A program made the position numbers and the translations under genes. A stretch of DNA of 64,000 bases from Neorhizobium lilium (lineage in GTDB: Bacteria; Pseudomonadota; Alphaproteobacteria; Rhizobiales; Rhizobiaceae): positions 1,178,001 to 1,242,000 of the forward strand of contig NZ_SBIP01000002.1 in the NCBI RefSeq assembly GCF_004053875.1, written 5' to 3'. Under the pieces are notes generated by a model. The model saw only the letters and a list, made by a program, of their open reading frames with translations. It was not told the origin of the DNA and made no database searches. Below are positions 9,226 through 18,107 of the stretch, one piece after another (position 1 is the stretch's first letter; each line of letters starts with the position of its first letter).

Positions 9226-9519
9226 ATGGTCTACAAACATCAGCATTTTCATGAGACGACGCCGGAGGTGGAGACGGAGTTTCCGCCCGCAGCTGTACTC
9301 GAAGGCGCGGTATCTGACGCGCTTGCATCGGCTGGCGGCATCGACGCGACGGACGTGACGGTCACCGCCACCGGATCGGTGATCACGCTTGCCGGCAGCG
9401 TCCTCCAGACGGCCGAGATTACCCGTGCCGAAGAGGTCACTCGCAGTGTGCCGGGCGTGACGGAGGTTCGCAACAGCCTCGATGCCAAGACGAACATCAA
9501 CGAGGCGCGCGGGATCTGA
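9226..9519 (+). CDS. BON-domain protein
   Basis: 97 residues. The BON domain spans about 25-88: VTVTATGSVITLAGSV, then a helix (ITRAEEVTRSVPGVTEV) and RNSL, the usual end of the fold. There is no signal peptide, so it is probably cytoplasmic, unlike OsmY. BON domains are thought to bind membranes or ligands and often occur in stress-induced proteins. GGGAG precedes the ATG. A strong terminator lies 21 bases after the stop. It is one of three BON genes in the window (also 19583 and 32882). Confidence 0.8.
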   Translation: MVYKHQHFHETTPEVETEFPPAAVLEGAVSDALASAGGIDATDVTVTATGSVITLAGSVLQTAEITRAEEVTRSVPGVTEVRNSLDAKTNINEARGI

Positions 9520-9540
9520 GACCTATACGATTGAAAACAG

Positions 9541-9571
9541 GAAGGCCCGGCGCTCATCGCGCCGGGCCTTC
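9541..9571. terminator. Bidirectional terminator
   Basis: A perfect 13-base-pair GC-rich stem (GAAGGCCCGGCGC with its complement) around a 5-base loop, between the convergent BON and gcd genes. The right side runs into GCATTTTC. Confidence 0.8.
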
Positions 9572-9593
9572 GCATTTTCAAGTGAGTGCTGCC

Positions 9594-11936
9594 TTACCGA
9601 GGCAGCGCATAGGCGATGACGTAATCGCCAGGCTTCGTGCCGATCGAGCCGTGACCGCCAGCCACCATGACCACGAACTGCCGCCCATCCTCCACAGCAT
9701 AGGTCATCGGCGTGGACTGGCCGCCCGCCGGCAGGCGCGCTTCCCACAATTCCTCGCCATTGGTCAGGTCGTAGGCCCGCAGGTAGTTATCGACGGCGGC
9801 ACCCAGGAAGGCGATCCCGCCCTTGGTGATCATCGGGCCGCCAATGCCGGGCACGCCCACCTTGAAGGGCAGCGGCAGCGGCGTCATGTCGTGGACGGTG
9901 CCGTTCCTGTGCTTGTAGGCGACCTTGCCGGTGCGCAGGTCGGCGCCGGCGACATAGCCCCAAGGCGGTGCCTGGCAGGGAATGTTCAGCGGGCCGAGGA
10001 AGGGACCCATATAGACGCCGTATGGCGCGCCGTCGTTACGGTTGAGGCCTTGCTCGCTACCCTTCTCGCCCTGGCCCTTGGCCGGCACGTCGGCGCGAGG
10101 CACCAGCTTCGAGGTGAAGGCGAGATAGGTCGGCATGCCGAACATCACCTGACGCTCCGGATCCACCGCGACGCTGCCCCAGTTGAACGTACCGAAATTG
10201 CCGGGATAGATGATCGAGCCCTGCAGCGACGGCGGCGTGTAGCGACCATCATACTTGTACTGATGGAACCAGATGCGGCACACCATCTGGTCGAACATGG
10301 TGACGCCCCACATGTCGTGCTCCTTGAGCCGATCCGGCTTGAAGCTGAGCGCCGATGTGGGCTGCGTCGGGGCCGTACGGTCCTCGGGAATCGCGCCGCC
10401 CGGCGCCGGCTCTTCGGTGATGGGCAGGATCGGCTCGCCGGTGCGGCGATCGAGCACATAGATATCGCCTTGCTTGGTCGGACCGACCAGGGCCGGCACG
10501 ACGCTGTTGTCCGGCTTGGTGATGTTGAGGAGTACGGGCTGGGCCGGCACGTCCATGTCCCACAGGTCGTGGTGGACGAACTGGCGCACCCATTTATCGG
10601 CGCCGGTATTGAGGTCAAGCGCCACGATGGAGGACGAATATTTCTCCACATTCTCGCTGCGGTTCATGCCGAGCTGGTCGGGCACCTGATTGCCGAGCGG
10701 AATATAGACAAGCCCCATATCCTCATCGACGCTGAACACGGACCAGCTGTTTGGGGAGTTCGTGGTATAGGTCTGGCCCGGCTGGAGCGGCTGGATCTGG
10801 CTCGGGTTGCCCGAATCCCAATTCCAGACGAGCTGCCCGGTATTGACGTCATAGGCGCGAATGACGCCCGACTGTTCCTGGGTCGAATAGTTGTCGTTCA
10901 CCGCACCGCCGATGATGATCTTGTTGCCGGCGATGGCAGGCGGCGAGGTCGAGTAGTAGTAGCCGGCCGGATCGAACTTCATGCCGGCTTCCAGATGCAG
11001 CGTGCCCTTGTCCGCAAACGATGGGCAGACCTGACCATTGGCGGCATCGAGCGCGATCAACCGCGCGTCGGATGTCGGCAGATAGACCCGTTCGGCGCAG
11101 GCGCTGCCGGGTGCGGCAGCCTGATCCTTGTAGTAGCTGACGCCGCGGCAGGTCTGATGCTGACGATCCGGGTTCATGCCGGAATTGGCGTCGAACTTCC
11201 ACTTTTCCTTACCCGTCGTCGCATCGAGCGCGATGGCGAGGTTGTGCGGCGTGCAGACGTAAAGCGAATCGCCAATCTTGAGCGGCGTGACCTGATAGGT
11301 GGTCTCGCCCACGTCGTCCGGCCGCTTCACGTCGCCCGTCTGGTAGCGCCAGACCTCCTTGAGGTTGGCAACGTTATCGACCTTGATCTGGTCGAGAGGC
11401 GAATAGCGCTGGCCGAAGGGCGTGCGACCGTATTGGTGCCAATCCCCATTGGGCACATTGCCGCCAAGGGCGGGTGCCGCGGCCACCGCTTGTGTCGGGA
11501 GGTCGCCGCTCTGGTCGTAAGGGTCGAAGAACATGGACAGAATTGCGACGGCGACAGAGATCACGACGCTGATCGCCAACGGCACGGCACTTGCACCATA
11601 GCGGATGCCGCTGGGGCTCTGGAAGCCGAGCGGCCGGCGGATCCACGGCGTCAGGAGCCAGATGCCGAGCACGATGACGACGCCACCTCGCGGGCCAAGC
11701 TGCCACCAGTCCAGGCCGACTTCCCAAATCGCCCAGATGAGCGAAACGACGACGATCCCCGCATAGACATGCAGCGCGACGCGCTTGCGAAGAAACAGCA
11801 GAATGGCCGTCAGCACGAAGGCCAGGCCGCAAATGAGGTAGTAGGCACTGCCGCCGAGCATCAGCAGCTGCCCGCCGCCAATCGCCAGAGCGAGACCTAT
11901 CAGCGTGAATATGACCGCAGTAATCTTGATAGCCAT
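9594..11936 (-). CDS. gcd: Membrane-bound PQQ-dependent glucose dehydrogenase
   Basis: 780 residues, close to the family length. The first about 135 residues contain five hydrophobic segments that anchor the enzyme in the inner membrane; the rest is the periplasmic PQQ propeller (NGDWHQYGRTPFGQRYSPL, then repeated W motifs such as TGKEKWKF, TGQLVWNW and NGEELWEA). It oxidises glucose to gluconolactone and passes electrons to ubiquinone. The ATG at 11936 follows ACGGGG; an upstream extension of 41 codons in frame is not supported. An EcfG-like promoter sits at 11998-12022. PQQ synthesis genes are not in the window. Confidence 0.93.
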   Translation of the reverse strand: MAIKITAVIFTLIGLALAIGGGQLLMLGGSAYYLICGLAFVLTAILLFLRKRVALHVYAGIVVVSLIWAIWEVGLDWWQLGPRGGVVIVLGIWLLTPWIRRPLGFQSPSGIRYGASAVPLAISVVISVAVAILSMFFDPYDQSGDLPTQAVAAAPALGGNVPNGDWHQYGRTPFGQRYSPLDQIKVDNVANLKEVWRYQTGDVKRPDDVGETTYQVTPLKIGDSLYVCTPHNLAIALDATTGKEKWKFDANSGMNPDRQHQTCRGVSYYKDQAAAPGSACAERVYLPTSDARLIALDAANGQVCPSFADKGTLHLEAGMKFDPAGYYYSTSPPAIAGNKIIIGGAVNDNYSTQEQSGVIRAYDVNTGQLVWNWDSGNPSQIQPLQPGQTYTTNSPNSWSVFSVDEDMGLVYIPLGNQVPDQLGMNRSENVEKYSSSIVALDLNTGADKWVRQFVHHDLWDMDVPAQPVLLNITKPDNSVVPALVGPTKQGDIYVLDRRTGEPILPITEEPAPGGAIPEDRTAPTQPTSALSFKPDRLKEHDMWGVTMFDQMVCRIWFHQYKYDGRYTPPSLQGSIIYPGNFGTFNWGSVAVDPERQVMFGMPTYLAFTSKLVPRADVPAKGQGEKGSEQGLNRNDGAPYGVYMGPFLGPLNIPCQAPPWGYVAGADLRTGKVAYKHRNGTVHDMTPLPLPFKVGVPGIGGPMITKGGIAFLGAAVDNYLRAYDLTNGEELWEARLPAGGQSTPMTYAVEDGRQFVVMVAGGHGSIGTKPGDYVIAYALPR

Positions 11937-11997
11937 AATGAAACCCCGTCCGATGAAAAACGTGAAGTGTGCATAGCTCACGGAAACCCGCGGCTTC

Positions 11998-12022
11998 AAC
12001 ACTATCGGCGGAACAAAGTTCC
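11998..12022 (-). promoter_or_regulatory. EcfG-type promoter for gcd
   Basis: On the minus strand GGAAC (12022-12018), 16 bases, TGTT (12001-11998); 61 bases before the gcd ATG. Confidence 0.5.
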
Positions 12023-12052
12023 AGCCCGCTTCGTCGCCCCCGTAAATTCTTC

Positions 12053-12078
12053 GGAACACTCCGGTGATGACCGGGGTT
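12053..12078 (+). promoter_or_regulatory. Possible EcfG-type promoter for the GST gene
   Basis: GGAAC, 17 bases, GGTT. It is 146 bases before the ATG at 12225, longer than most in this window, so less certain. Confidence 0.35.
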
Positions 12079-12224
12079 CTGTACCTTCACGTGGTTGGTA
12101 GTGTCGGGCACTTAGCATACCGAGTTATCGATCTGCCCGCCCGAAAAGCAGCGAAGTCGCCAGGGGCGGACCCACCACATTCAATTCCCGATTTGAATAA
12201 GATCACCGATCATCTGGAGCAGGC

Positions 12225-12953
12225 ATGGCATACGAACTTTATTACTGGGACGGCATTCAGGGCCGCGGAGAATTCGTACGGCTGGCTTTGGAGCAGGCGG
12301 GCGCCGATTATATGGACGTGGCCCGCACCGGGTCCGGCACGCAGAAGATGATGGAATACATGCAGGGGCGCCACGGGAACCTGAAGACGCCGTTTGCGCC
12401 GCCCTTTCTGCGAGACGGCGACCTCGTCATCTCCCATGTCGCCAACATCCTGCATCATCTGGCCCCGAAGCTGGACCTTGTGCCTTTAGACGAAGGCTCC
12501 CGCATCTTCGCCAACGGCTTGCAACTGACCATCACCGATTTCCTGATGGAGGTGCACGACACCCACCACCCGATCAGCACGGCAGATTATTACGAAGACC
12601 AGCGCAAGGAAGCCAAGGACCGCAGCCGGGCCTTCCTGAAAAACAGAGTCCCGAAATTCATCGGCTACTTCAATCGGCTGATCGAGGCCAACTCCTCGCA
12701 CGGCGGCTACATTTTGGGCGAAAAGCTGACCTACGTGGACCTTTCGCTTTTTCAGGTGGCGGAGGGGCTGGCCTATGCCTTTCCCCGCGCCATGGACGAT
12801 TTCGAAAAGAATTATCCGCATGTAGCAGCGCTCAAGGAAGACGTCCGCGCCCTGCCACGGATCGCCGCCTATCTGAAATCCGACCGGCGGCTTGCCTTCA
12901 ACGAGAGCGGCATCTTCCGCCGTTACCCGGAACTGGACCAGGATCCGGCCTGA
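12225..12953 (+). CDS. Glutathione S-transferase family protein
   Basis: 242 residues. The N-terminal thioredoxin-like domain (about 1-85) opens ELYYWDGIQGRGEFVRLALE, a pattern of sigma/alpha-like GSTs with Tyr or Trp near the active site. Residues HVANILHHLAP mark the glutathione-binding turn. The C-terminal helical domain includes YILGEKLTYVDLSLFQV with the conserved Asp of the folding motif. It likely conjugates or reduces electrophiles. It stands alone between gcd (divergent) and the sigma-factor gene (convergent). Confidence 0.85.
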   Translation: MAYELYYWDGIQGRGEFVRLALEQAGADYMDVARTGSGTQKMMEYMQGRHGNLKTPFAPPFLRDGDLVISHVANILHHLAPKLDLVPLDEGSRIFANGLQLTITDFLMEVHDTHHPISTADYYEDQRKEAKDRSRAFLKNRVPKFIGYFNRLIEANSSHGGYILGEKLTYVDLSLFQVAEGLAYAFPRAMDDFEKNYPHVAALKEDVRALPRIAAYLKSDRRLAFNESGIFRRYPELDQDPA

Positions 12954-13026
12954 ACTGGCCCAAGAAAATGGCCGGCATGACGCCGGCCGATTGCATGGAT
13001 GGAGCGTAAAGCCGAGCCCGCTTCGT

Positions 13027-13533
13027 TCAGCTTTCCTCCTCACCGAGTTCCTGCAGGATGTGGTGGCGGGCGCGGTTGAGGCGGCTCTTCACCGTACCGA
13101 CGGCGCAGTTGCAGATTTCAGCCGTTGCCTCGTAGCTTTCGCCGAGAATGGCCACCAAAGTGAGGACCTCGCGATAATGCGGAGGCAGCTTCTGCAACGC
13201 TCGCTGCACCTCCTTGGCGCGCGCGGAAATCTCCTGCGTTGCTGCCATTGGCGTATCGCCCGATACATTCTCCTCCACGCCAGGCGCCTCGCGGCCCAGC
13301 ACCTTGGCGCGCGTATAGAATGTATTGCGCATGATCGTGAACAGCCACGACTTCAGCTTCGTCCCGGGCTCGAACTTGTCGAGATTGGCCAGGGCCTTCA
13401 TCAGCGTTTCCTGGACGAGATCGTCCGCATCCGTAGGATTGCGGCAGAAGGTGCGGGCAAAGGCGCGCAGAGCCGGGATGAGCTTCACTATGTCTGCACG
13501 TGCAGGATCACCATTCAACTGTGATTCAGACAC
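13027..13533 (-). CDS. ECF sigma factor, EcfG / RpoE2-like (general stress)
   Basis: 168 residues. Region 2 (about 18-80) reads IPALRAFARTFCRNPTDADD, LVQETLMKALANLDKFEPGT, LKSWLFTIMRNTFYT, very like the EcfG group; region 4 (about 108-160) has LPPHYREVLTLVAILGESY and GTVKSRLNRAR. The start is a GTG at 13533 after AGGAGAGG. It has its own EcfG-pattern promoter (13581-13606), implying autoregulation. Canonical ecfG loci carry nepR and phyR next door; here neither is adjacent, so this is probably a second EcfG paralogue. Its divergent neighbour is the ku-ligD operon, which also has this promoter type. Confidence 0.88.
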   Translation of the reverse strand: MSESQLNGDPARADIVKLIPALRAFARTFCRNPTDADDLVQETLMKALANLDKFEPGTKLKSWLFTIMRNTFYTRAKVLGREAPGVEENVSGDTPMAATQEISARAKEVQRALQKLPPHYREVLTLVAILGESYEATAEICNCAVGTVKSRLNRARHHILQELGEEES

Positions 13534-13580
13534 CGTTGCCTACCTCTCCTGAGTCTCTATGGCGGGAATTGACGGTGGCA

Positions 13581-13606
13581 AACGCACGCCCTGTGGATTT
13601 GGTTCC
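13581..13606 (-). promoter_or_regulatory. EcfG-type promoter for the sigma gene (autoregulation)
   Basis: Minus strand GGAAC (13606-13602), 17 bases, CGTT (13584-13581): full consensus, 47 bases before the GTG start. Confidence 0.75.
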
Positions 13607-13638
13607 GCTAATCTGAACAGCCCGTTCATGTCTGAAAC

Positions 13639-13664
13639 GGAACAAAGAACTACCCGCATCGGTT
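13639..13664 (+). promoter_or_regulatory. EcfG-type promoter for ku-ligD
   Basis: GGAAC, 17 bases, GGTT, ending 26 bases before the GTG of ku. Faces away from the sigma-gene promoter. Confidence 0.7.
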
Positions 13665-13690
13665 GATAGGGCTTTCACGGAGTATCGATC

Positions 13691-14578
13691 GTGGCACCGC
13701 GTGCAAACTGGAAAGGCTACCTTAAAGTCGGCGAGCTGAGCTGCCAGGTGGCGCTCTATACGGCCGCCTCCACATCCGACCGCGTCAGCTTCCATATCGT
13801 CAATCGCGAGACCGGCCATCGCGTCCACCGCCAGATGGTGGATGCCGATACGGGTCACGAGGTCGAAGCCGAAGACATCGTCAAGGGCTATGAGGTTTCG
13901 AGCGGCCAATACGTGTTTCTGGAGCCGGACGAGATCAAGGCGGCGGTGCCCGAAAGCGACAAGACGCTTGAACTCGATACCTTCATTCCCTGCAACGGCG
14001 TGGATACGACCTATATCGACCGTCCTTATTACCTGGCACCGGTGGACAAGCCCTCGGCCGACGTCTTTGCGCTCATCCGCAAGGGTCTGCAGGAAAAGAG
14101 CGTTGCGGCGCTTGCCCGCACCGTTCTCTTCCGGCGGCTGCGTACGGTGTTGATCCGCCCCACCGAAGACGGCCTCATCGCCAGCACCCTGAACTACGAT
14201 TACGAGGTGCGTCCGGCCAAGGAGATTTTCGCCGACATCAAGGATTTCGAGATCGAAGGCGAGATGCTCGACCTCGCCCGGCACATTATCGACACCAAGC
14301 GCGGCAAGTTCGATCCGACCAAATTCGACGACCGCTACGAGACGGCGCTGGCCGAGCTGATCCGCGCCAAGATCGAAGGCCGCAAGATCAAGAGAAAGCC
14401 GGCGCCCGAACCGAAGAAGGTGTCGAACCTGATGGAAGCGCTGCGCGAGAGCATCGGTGGTGCATCGCCGCCACCCGGAACGAAGCCCGCAGCAAAGAAG
14501 ACAGCGCCGAAAAAGGCCGCCTCCGAAAAGAAACCCGTATCTCGCAAGACCGCCGCTCCGCAGAAAAAGGCAGGCTGA
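13691..14578 (+). CDS. ku: Ku protein, non-homologous end joining (first copy)
   Basis: 295 residues, bacterial Ku homodimer type. It opens APRANWKGYLKVGELSCQVA, the start of the Ku beta-barrel core (about 3-250), with Y(I)DRPYYLAP and ALIRKGL typical of rhizobial Ku. The C-terminal about 50 residues are Lys/Ala/Pro-rich, a DNA-binding tail. It binds double-strand ends and recruits LigD, encoded one base downstream. The start is a GTG after GGAG. Sinorhizobium Ku genes are known to belong to the general stress regulon, which matches the promoter here. Confidence 0.95.
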   Translation: MAPRANWKGYLKVGELSCQVALYTAASTSDRVSFHIVNRETGHRVHRQMVDADTGHEVEAEDIVKGYEVSSGQYVFLEPDEIKAAVPESDKTLELDTFIPCNGVDTTYIDRPYYLAPVDKPSADVFALIRKGLQEKSVAALARTVLFRRLRTVLIRPTEDGLIASTLNYDYEVRPAKEIFADIKDFEIEGEMLDLARHIIDTKRGKFDPTKFDDRYETALAELIRAKIEGRKIKRKPAPEPKKVSNLMEALRESIGGASPPPGTKPAAKKTAPKKAASEKKPVSRKTAAPQKKAG

Positions 14579-14579
14579 C

Positions 14580-17099
14580 ATGGCGCTCGAACTCTACAAC
14601 CAGAAACGCAATTTCGAAGTGTCGCCCGAGCCTCGCGGCCAGAAGGCAAAGCAAAAGGGCAACAGCTTCGTCATCCAGAAGCACGACGCCACGCGGCTGC
14701 ACTACGATTTTCGGCTGGAGATGGACGGCGTGCTGAAGAGCTGGGCCGTAACTAAAGGGCCAAGCCTCGTGCCCGGCGAAAAACGCCTTGCCGTGCATGT
14801 GGAGGACCACCCGCTCGACTATGGCGGCTTTGAAGGCATGATTCCGGAAGGCAATTACGGTGCAGGCGCGGTCATGCTCTGGGACCGTGGCAGCTGGGAG
14901 CCGATCGGCGATCTGCAGAAGGCCTACAAGAAGGGCCATCTCGAGTTCGAGCTGAAGGGCGAGAAGCTGCATGGCCGCTGGCATCTGGTGCGGATGGGAC
15001 ACCGGGAAGGCGAGAAGCGCGAGAACTGGTTGCTCATCAAGGCCGAGGACGAGTTCGCCCGAGCAGAAGACGAAAAGGACATACTGGAGGAGCTGCCGCT
15101 ATCGGTTTCGACGGGTAAGACGCTCGAAGACATCTGGGGCAACACCAAACCCGCAAAAAAGGCGCGGGCCTCAAAGGCCAGATCCACGCCTGCAACAGCC
15201 CCGAAAGCCACCGCCACGCCATCGATGAAAGGCGCGAAGAAGGCCGACATGCCCGAATTCGTGGAGCCGCAGCTTGCGACGCTGGTTAAGAGCGCGCCGT
15301 CGGGCAAGCGCTGGCTTCACGAGATCAAGCTCGATGGCTATCGGCTGCAGGCACATATAAAGGCCGGCGAGGTCAAACTCCTCACCCGAACCGGCCTCGA
15401 CTGGACGCACAAGTTCGGTGAGGACATCACCGCCGAACTGGCCAAGCTGCAGGCGCAGAGCGCGATCATCGATGGCGAGGTGGCCGTCCAGGGTGGCTCG
15501 GGCGCCACGGATTTTTCCCTATTGCAGCAGGATTTGAGCGAGGGGCGCAGCGACCGCTTCACCTTCTATGCCTTCGACCTTCTCTATCTCGACGGGCAGG
15601 ATGTGACCGGCGCGCCGCTGGAGACGCGCAAGGAGGCGCTGGCGGCGCTTCTGGCCGGCAGCGGCCCTGCCCTGCACTATAGCGAGCATTTCGGCGATGA
15701 AGGCGGCCTTGTGCTCAAACATGCCTGCCGCCTAAGCCTTGAAGGCATTATTTCCAAGATCGCCGACGCGCCCTATCGCGCCGGCCGTGGGCGCGACTGG
15801 GTCAAATCCAAATGCTCGTCGCGTCAGGAATTCGTAGTAGCGGGCTATGTCCCCTCCTCCGTCAACAGCAAGGCAATCGGCTCTCTGGTTATGGGTTATT
15901 ACGAGAAGGGCAAGCTGCGCCATGCAGGTCGCGTCGGCACCGGATATTCGAATGTGGTGGCACAATCCCTGTTCAGGGATCTCGACCAGATCCGGGTCGG
16001 CAGGAGCCCGTTCGATGAAAAGCTCGCCAGCATCGAAAAGAAGGACGTCGTCTTCGTGGAGCCCATCAAGGTCGCGGAAGTCGAGTTCCACGGCTGGACA
16101 GCCGATGCGCATATCCGTCATGCTTCCTTCCGGGGTTTGAGGGAGGACAAGCCCGCCAAGGAGATCGTACGGGAGGGAACTGTGGTGAGCGACACGCCCG
16201 AGGAAGCCAAGCCCATCAAGCGCACCGTGGAACTGACCCATCCCGACCGCGTCTACTGGCCCGACGCCGGCGTCACCAAAGGCGGCCTTGCGGATTATTA
16301 TGCGCAGGTCTGGCGGCTGATGGCGCCATATATCGTCAACCGGCCACTCTCTCTTGTTCGAGGGCCGGACGGCATCGGCAAGCCGCTTTTCTTCCAGAAA
16401 CATGGCTGGAAGGGTATGAACAAGAACATCCTCCTGAAGCCTGATCCTACCGATTTCAAGGAAGAGGATGTCACCATCCGCGATTTCGACGGCCTGCTGG
16501 GCCTCGTTCAGGGCGCCACGCTGGAGATCCATCCCTGGGGCTCGACCCTGGACGATTGGGAAAAGCCGGACATGGTCAATATCGACCTCGACCCGGGTGA
16601 TGGCGTCTCCTGGGCTGAGACGATCGCCGCCGCCCACGATGTCAAGCGACGCTTCGAGGAAATGGGGCTGGTCGCCTTCGTGAAGACATCGGGCGGCAAA
16701 GGCCTCCATGTCGTGGCGCCGGTGAAGCCCAAGGCGGAATGGCCGGACGTCAAGGCCGCCATGAAGGCACTGGCGGACAGCATGGCCGGCGACGATCCTG
16801 ACAAATATGTCTCGACCATCACCAAGTCGAAGCGCCAGGGCAAGATCCTCATCGACTACCTGCGCAATGGGCGCGGCGCGACAGCGGTCGCTCCCTATTC
16901 CACCCGCGCGAGACCAGGCGCTCCGGTTTCCATGCCGGTCGCCTGGGATGAACTCGGTGGCGCCATCGGCCCGAACTATTTTACAGTGAACAATGCGCCG
17001 GCGCGCATCGCCCAGATGGCAAGCGATCCCTGGAGCGATTTCCGGAAAGCCGAAGCCCCGATCGAGTTCAAGGGGAAGAGCAACGGCAAGAAGCGGTAG
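14580..17099 (+). CDS. ligD: ATP-dependent DNA ligase D (phosphoesterase-ligase-polymerase)
   Basis: 839 residues with all three LigD domains. The 3'-phosphoesterase domain (about 25-160) has HDATRLHYDFRLEMDG and IPEGNYGAGAVMLWDRG. A Lys/Ala-rich linker follows. The ligase domain (about 220-520) carries nucleotidyl-lysine Lys250 in EIKLDGYR and IDGEVAV. The C-terminal primase-polymerase domain (about 545-835) contains VNIDLDPGDGVSW with metal-binding aspartates and KTSGGKGLHV. With Ku it performs two-component end joining, including in stationary cells. The ATG lies one base after the ku stop, indicating translational coupling. Confidence 0.95.
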   Translation: MALELYNQKRNFEVSPEPRGQKAKQKGNSFVIQKHDATRLHYDFRLEMDGVLKSWAVTKGPSLVPGEKRLAVHVEDHPLDYGGFEGMIPEGNYGAGAVMLWDRGSWEPIGDLQKAYKKGHLEFELKGEKLHGRWHLVRMGHREGEKRENWLLIKAEDEFARAEDEKDILEELPLSVSTGKTLEDIWGNTKPAKKARASKARSTPATAPKATATPSMKGAKKADMPEFVEPQLATLVKSAPSGKRWLHEIKLDGYRLQAHIKAGEVKLLTRTGLDWTHKFGEDITAELAKLQAQSAIIDGEVAVQGGSGATDFSLLQQDLSEGRSDRFTFYAFDLLYLDGQDVTGAPLETRKEALAALLAGSGPALHYSEHFGDEGGLVLKHACRLSLEGIISKIADAPYRAGRGRDWVKSKCSSRQEFVVAGYVPSSVNSKAIGSLVMGYYEKGKLRHAGRVGTGYSNVVAQSLFRDLDQIRVGRSPFDEKLASIEKKDVVFVEPIKVAEVEFHGWTADAHIRHASFRGLREDKPAKEIVREGTVVSDTPEEAKPIKRTVELTHPDRVYWPDAGVTKGGLADYYAQVWRLMAPYIVNRPLSLVRGPDGIGKPLFFQKHGWKGMNKNILLKPDPTDFKEEDVTIRDFDGLLGLVQGATLEIHPWGSTLDDWEKPDMVNIDLDPGDGVSWAETIAAAHDVKRRFEEMGLVAFVKTSGGKGLHVVAPVKPKAEWPDVKAAMKALADSMAGDDPDKYVSTITKSKRQGKILIDYLRNGRGATAVAPYSTRARPGAPVSMPVAWDELGGAIGPNYFTVNNAPARIAQMASDPWSDFRKAEAPIEFKGKSNGKKR

Positions 17100-17103
17100 A
17101 GGT

Positions 17104-17230
17104 TTAGCCCCCTCTGGCCTGCCGGCCATCTCCCCCCTTGGGGGAGAACACTCGTGGCGCTCTCTCGCTTTACCTTCAGCGGTTCGACTGGTTAAGCCCT
17201 CCCCCTTGTGGGGAGGGTGGGGAGGGCCTT
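17104..17230. repeat. Rhizobial-type intergenic palindromic repeat
   Basis: A non-coding block between convergent ligD and ku. It contains CCCCCTCTGGCCTGCCGGCC, CTCCCCCCTTGGGGGAGA and, further on, CCCTCCCCCTTGTGGGGAGG: short inverted repeats of the sort scattered through rhizobial genomes. A related fragment (GCCCCTTTGGGGAGGCTG) occurs near 43463. It may also act as a bidirectional terminator. Confidence 0.55.
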
Positions 17231-17268
17231 GCTTTTTTAAGAGCGTTTCAGGGCAAAATTGAACCGTT

Positions 17269-18081
17269 CTACTTCCGTGACGGTTTGCGCTCTGCCTCCA
17301 GGCTCTTCTTGAGAGCGGCGGTAATGTCGATGACGTTGTTGGTTCGGGCCGGCGCCTTGTCTTTCTCCTCGGCCTTCTTCTTCGTCTTGCGGCCTTTCTT
17401 GCGCTCGGCAATGATATCCAGCAAACGGTCCTGAACCGGATCGTCCACCATGCTCGGTTTCCACTTTTCGCTGCGTTCGTCGATGATCTTCTTCATCATC
17501 GCCAGGTGCTTCGCATCCGGTTTCCCGTTGGGAAGGTCGGCGGCATATTCGTCGCCATCCCGCACCTCATCCCCGTAGCGCAACGTCCAAACGATAATGC
17601 CCTTGTCCTTGGGAAGGAGCAGCACGGCACGCTCTCGCCGGTACATGACGAGGCGTGCAATGCCGCCGGTGCCGGTTTTCGCCATGGCTTCGCGGATGAC
17701 CGAAAAGGCCTCGGCGCTTACCTCGTCATCGGGCGCGAGATAATGCGGCCGGTCATACCAGATCCAGCCGACCGAGCCTTCCGGCACGAAGGTCTCGATA
17801 TCGATGGTGCGCGTGCTTTCCAACCCTACATCCTCGATCTCCTCATCCTCGAACAGGACGTATTCATCCTCGCTCTTGGGATAGCCCTTGACCTGATCCT
17901 CGTCCTCGACCGCCTCGCCCGTCTCGGCATCCACATACTGGCTCAGCACCCTGTTATGGGTGTTGCGGTTGATGTTGTGGAACTTGACCTTGGAGCCTTC
18001 CGAAATCGCCGGCGTCATCGTGACCCTGCAAGTCACCAGCGACAGTTTCAGATATCCCTTCCAGAATACGCGCGGGGCCAA
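17269..18081 (-). CDS. ku: Ku protein, non-homologous end joining (second copy)
   Basis: 270 residues, clearly diverged from the copy at 13691. It opens APRVFWKGYLKLSLVTCRVT and keeps YDRPHYLAPDD, ARLVMYRRERAVLL and KMIDER-like helices of the Ku core; the tail is Lys-rich. The start is a TTG at 18081 with AGGAG eight bases before it. It is convergent with ligD and has its own EcfG-type promoter. In Sinorhizobium two Ku paralogues can form a heterodimer distinct from the Ku encoded with LigD; this copy could play such a role. Confidence 0.93.
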   Translation of the reverse strand: MAPRVFWKGYLKLSLVTCRVTMTPAISEGSKVKFHNINRNTHNRVLSQYVDAETGEAVEDEDQVKGYPKSEDEYVLFEDEEIEDVGLESTRTIDIETFVPEGSVGWIWYDRPHYLAPDDEVSAEAFSVIREAMAKTGTGGIARLVMYRRERAVLLLPKDKGIIVWTLRYGDEVRDGDEYAADLPNGKPDAKHLAMMKKIIDERSEKWKPSMVDDPVQDRLLDIIAERKKGRKTKKKAEEKDKAPARTNNVIDITAALKKSLEAERKPSRK

Positions 18082-18107
18082 GGCAAGAACTCCTGTGTTT
18101 GCCCATC

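Noticed and set aside
12010-12035. A further EcfG site for the GST gene (GGAAC, 17 bases, CGTC)
   Set aside because: Lacks the TT that is essential in the -10; the nearby site at 12053 fits better.
9531-12101. An 856-codon open frame antisense to gcd
   Set aside because: Same reason; it runs through a terminator and the gcd promoter and its product shows no domain.
15732-17411. A 559-codon frame antisense to ligD
   Set aside because: ligD is complete with all catalytic motifs; the antisense product has no recognisable feature.
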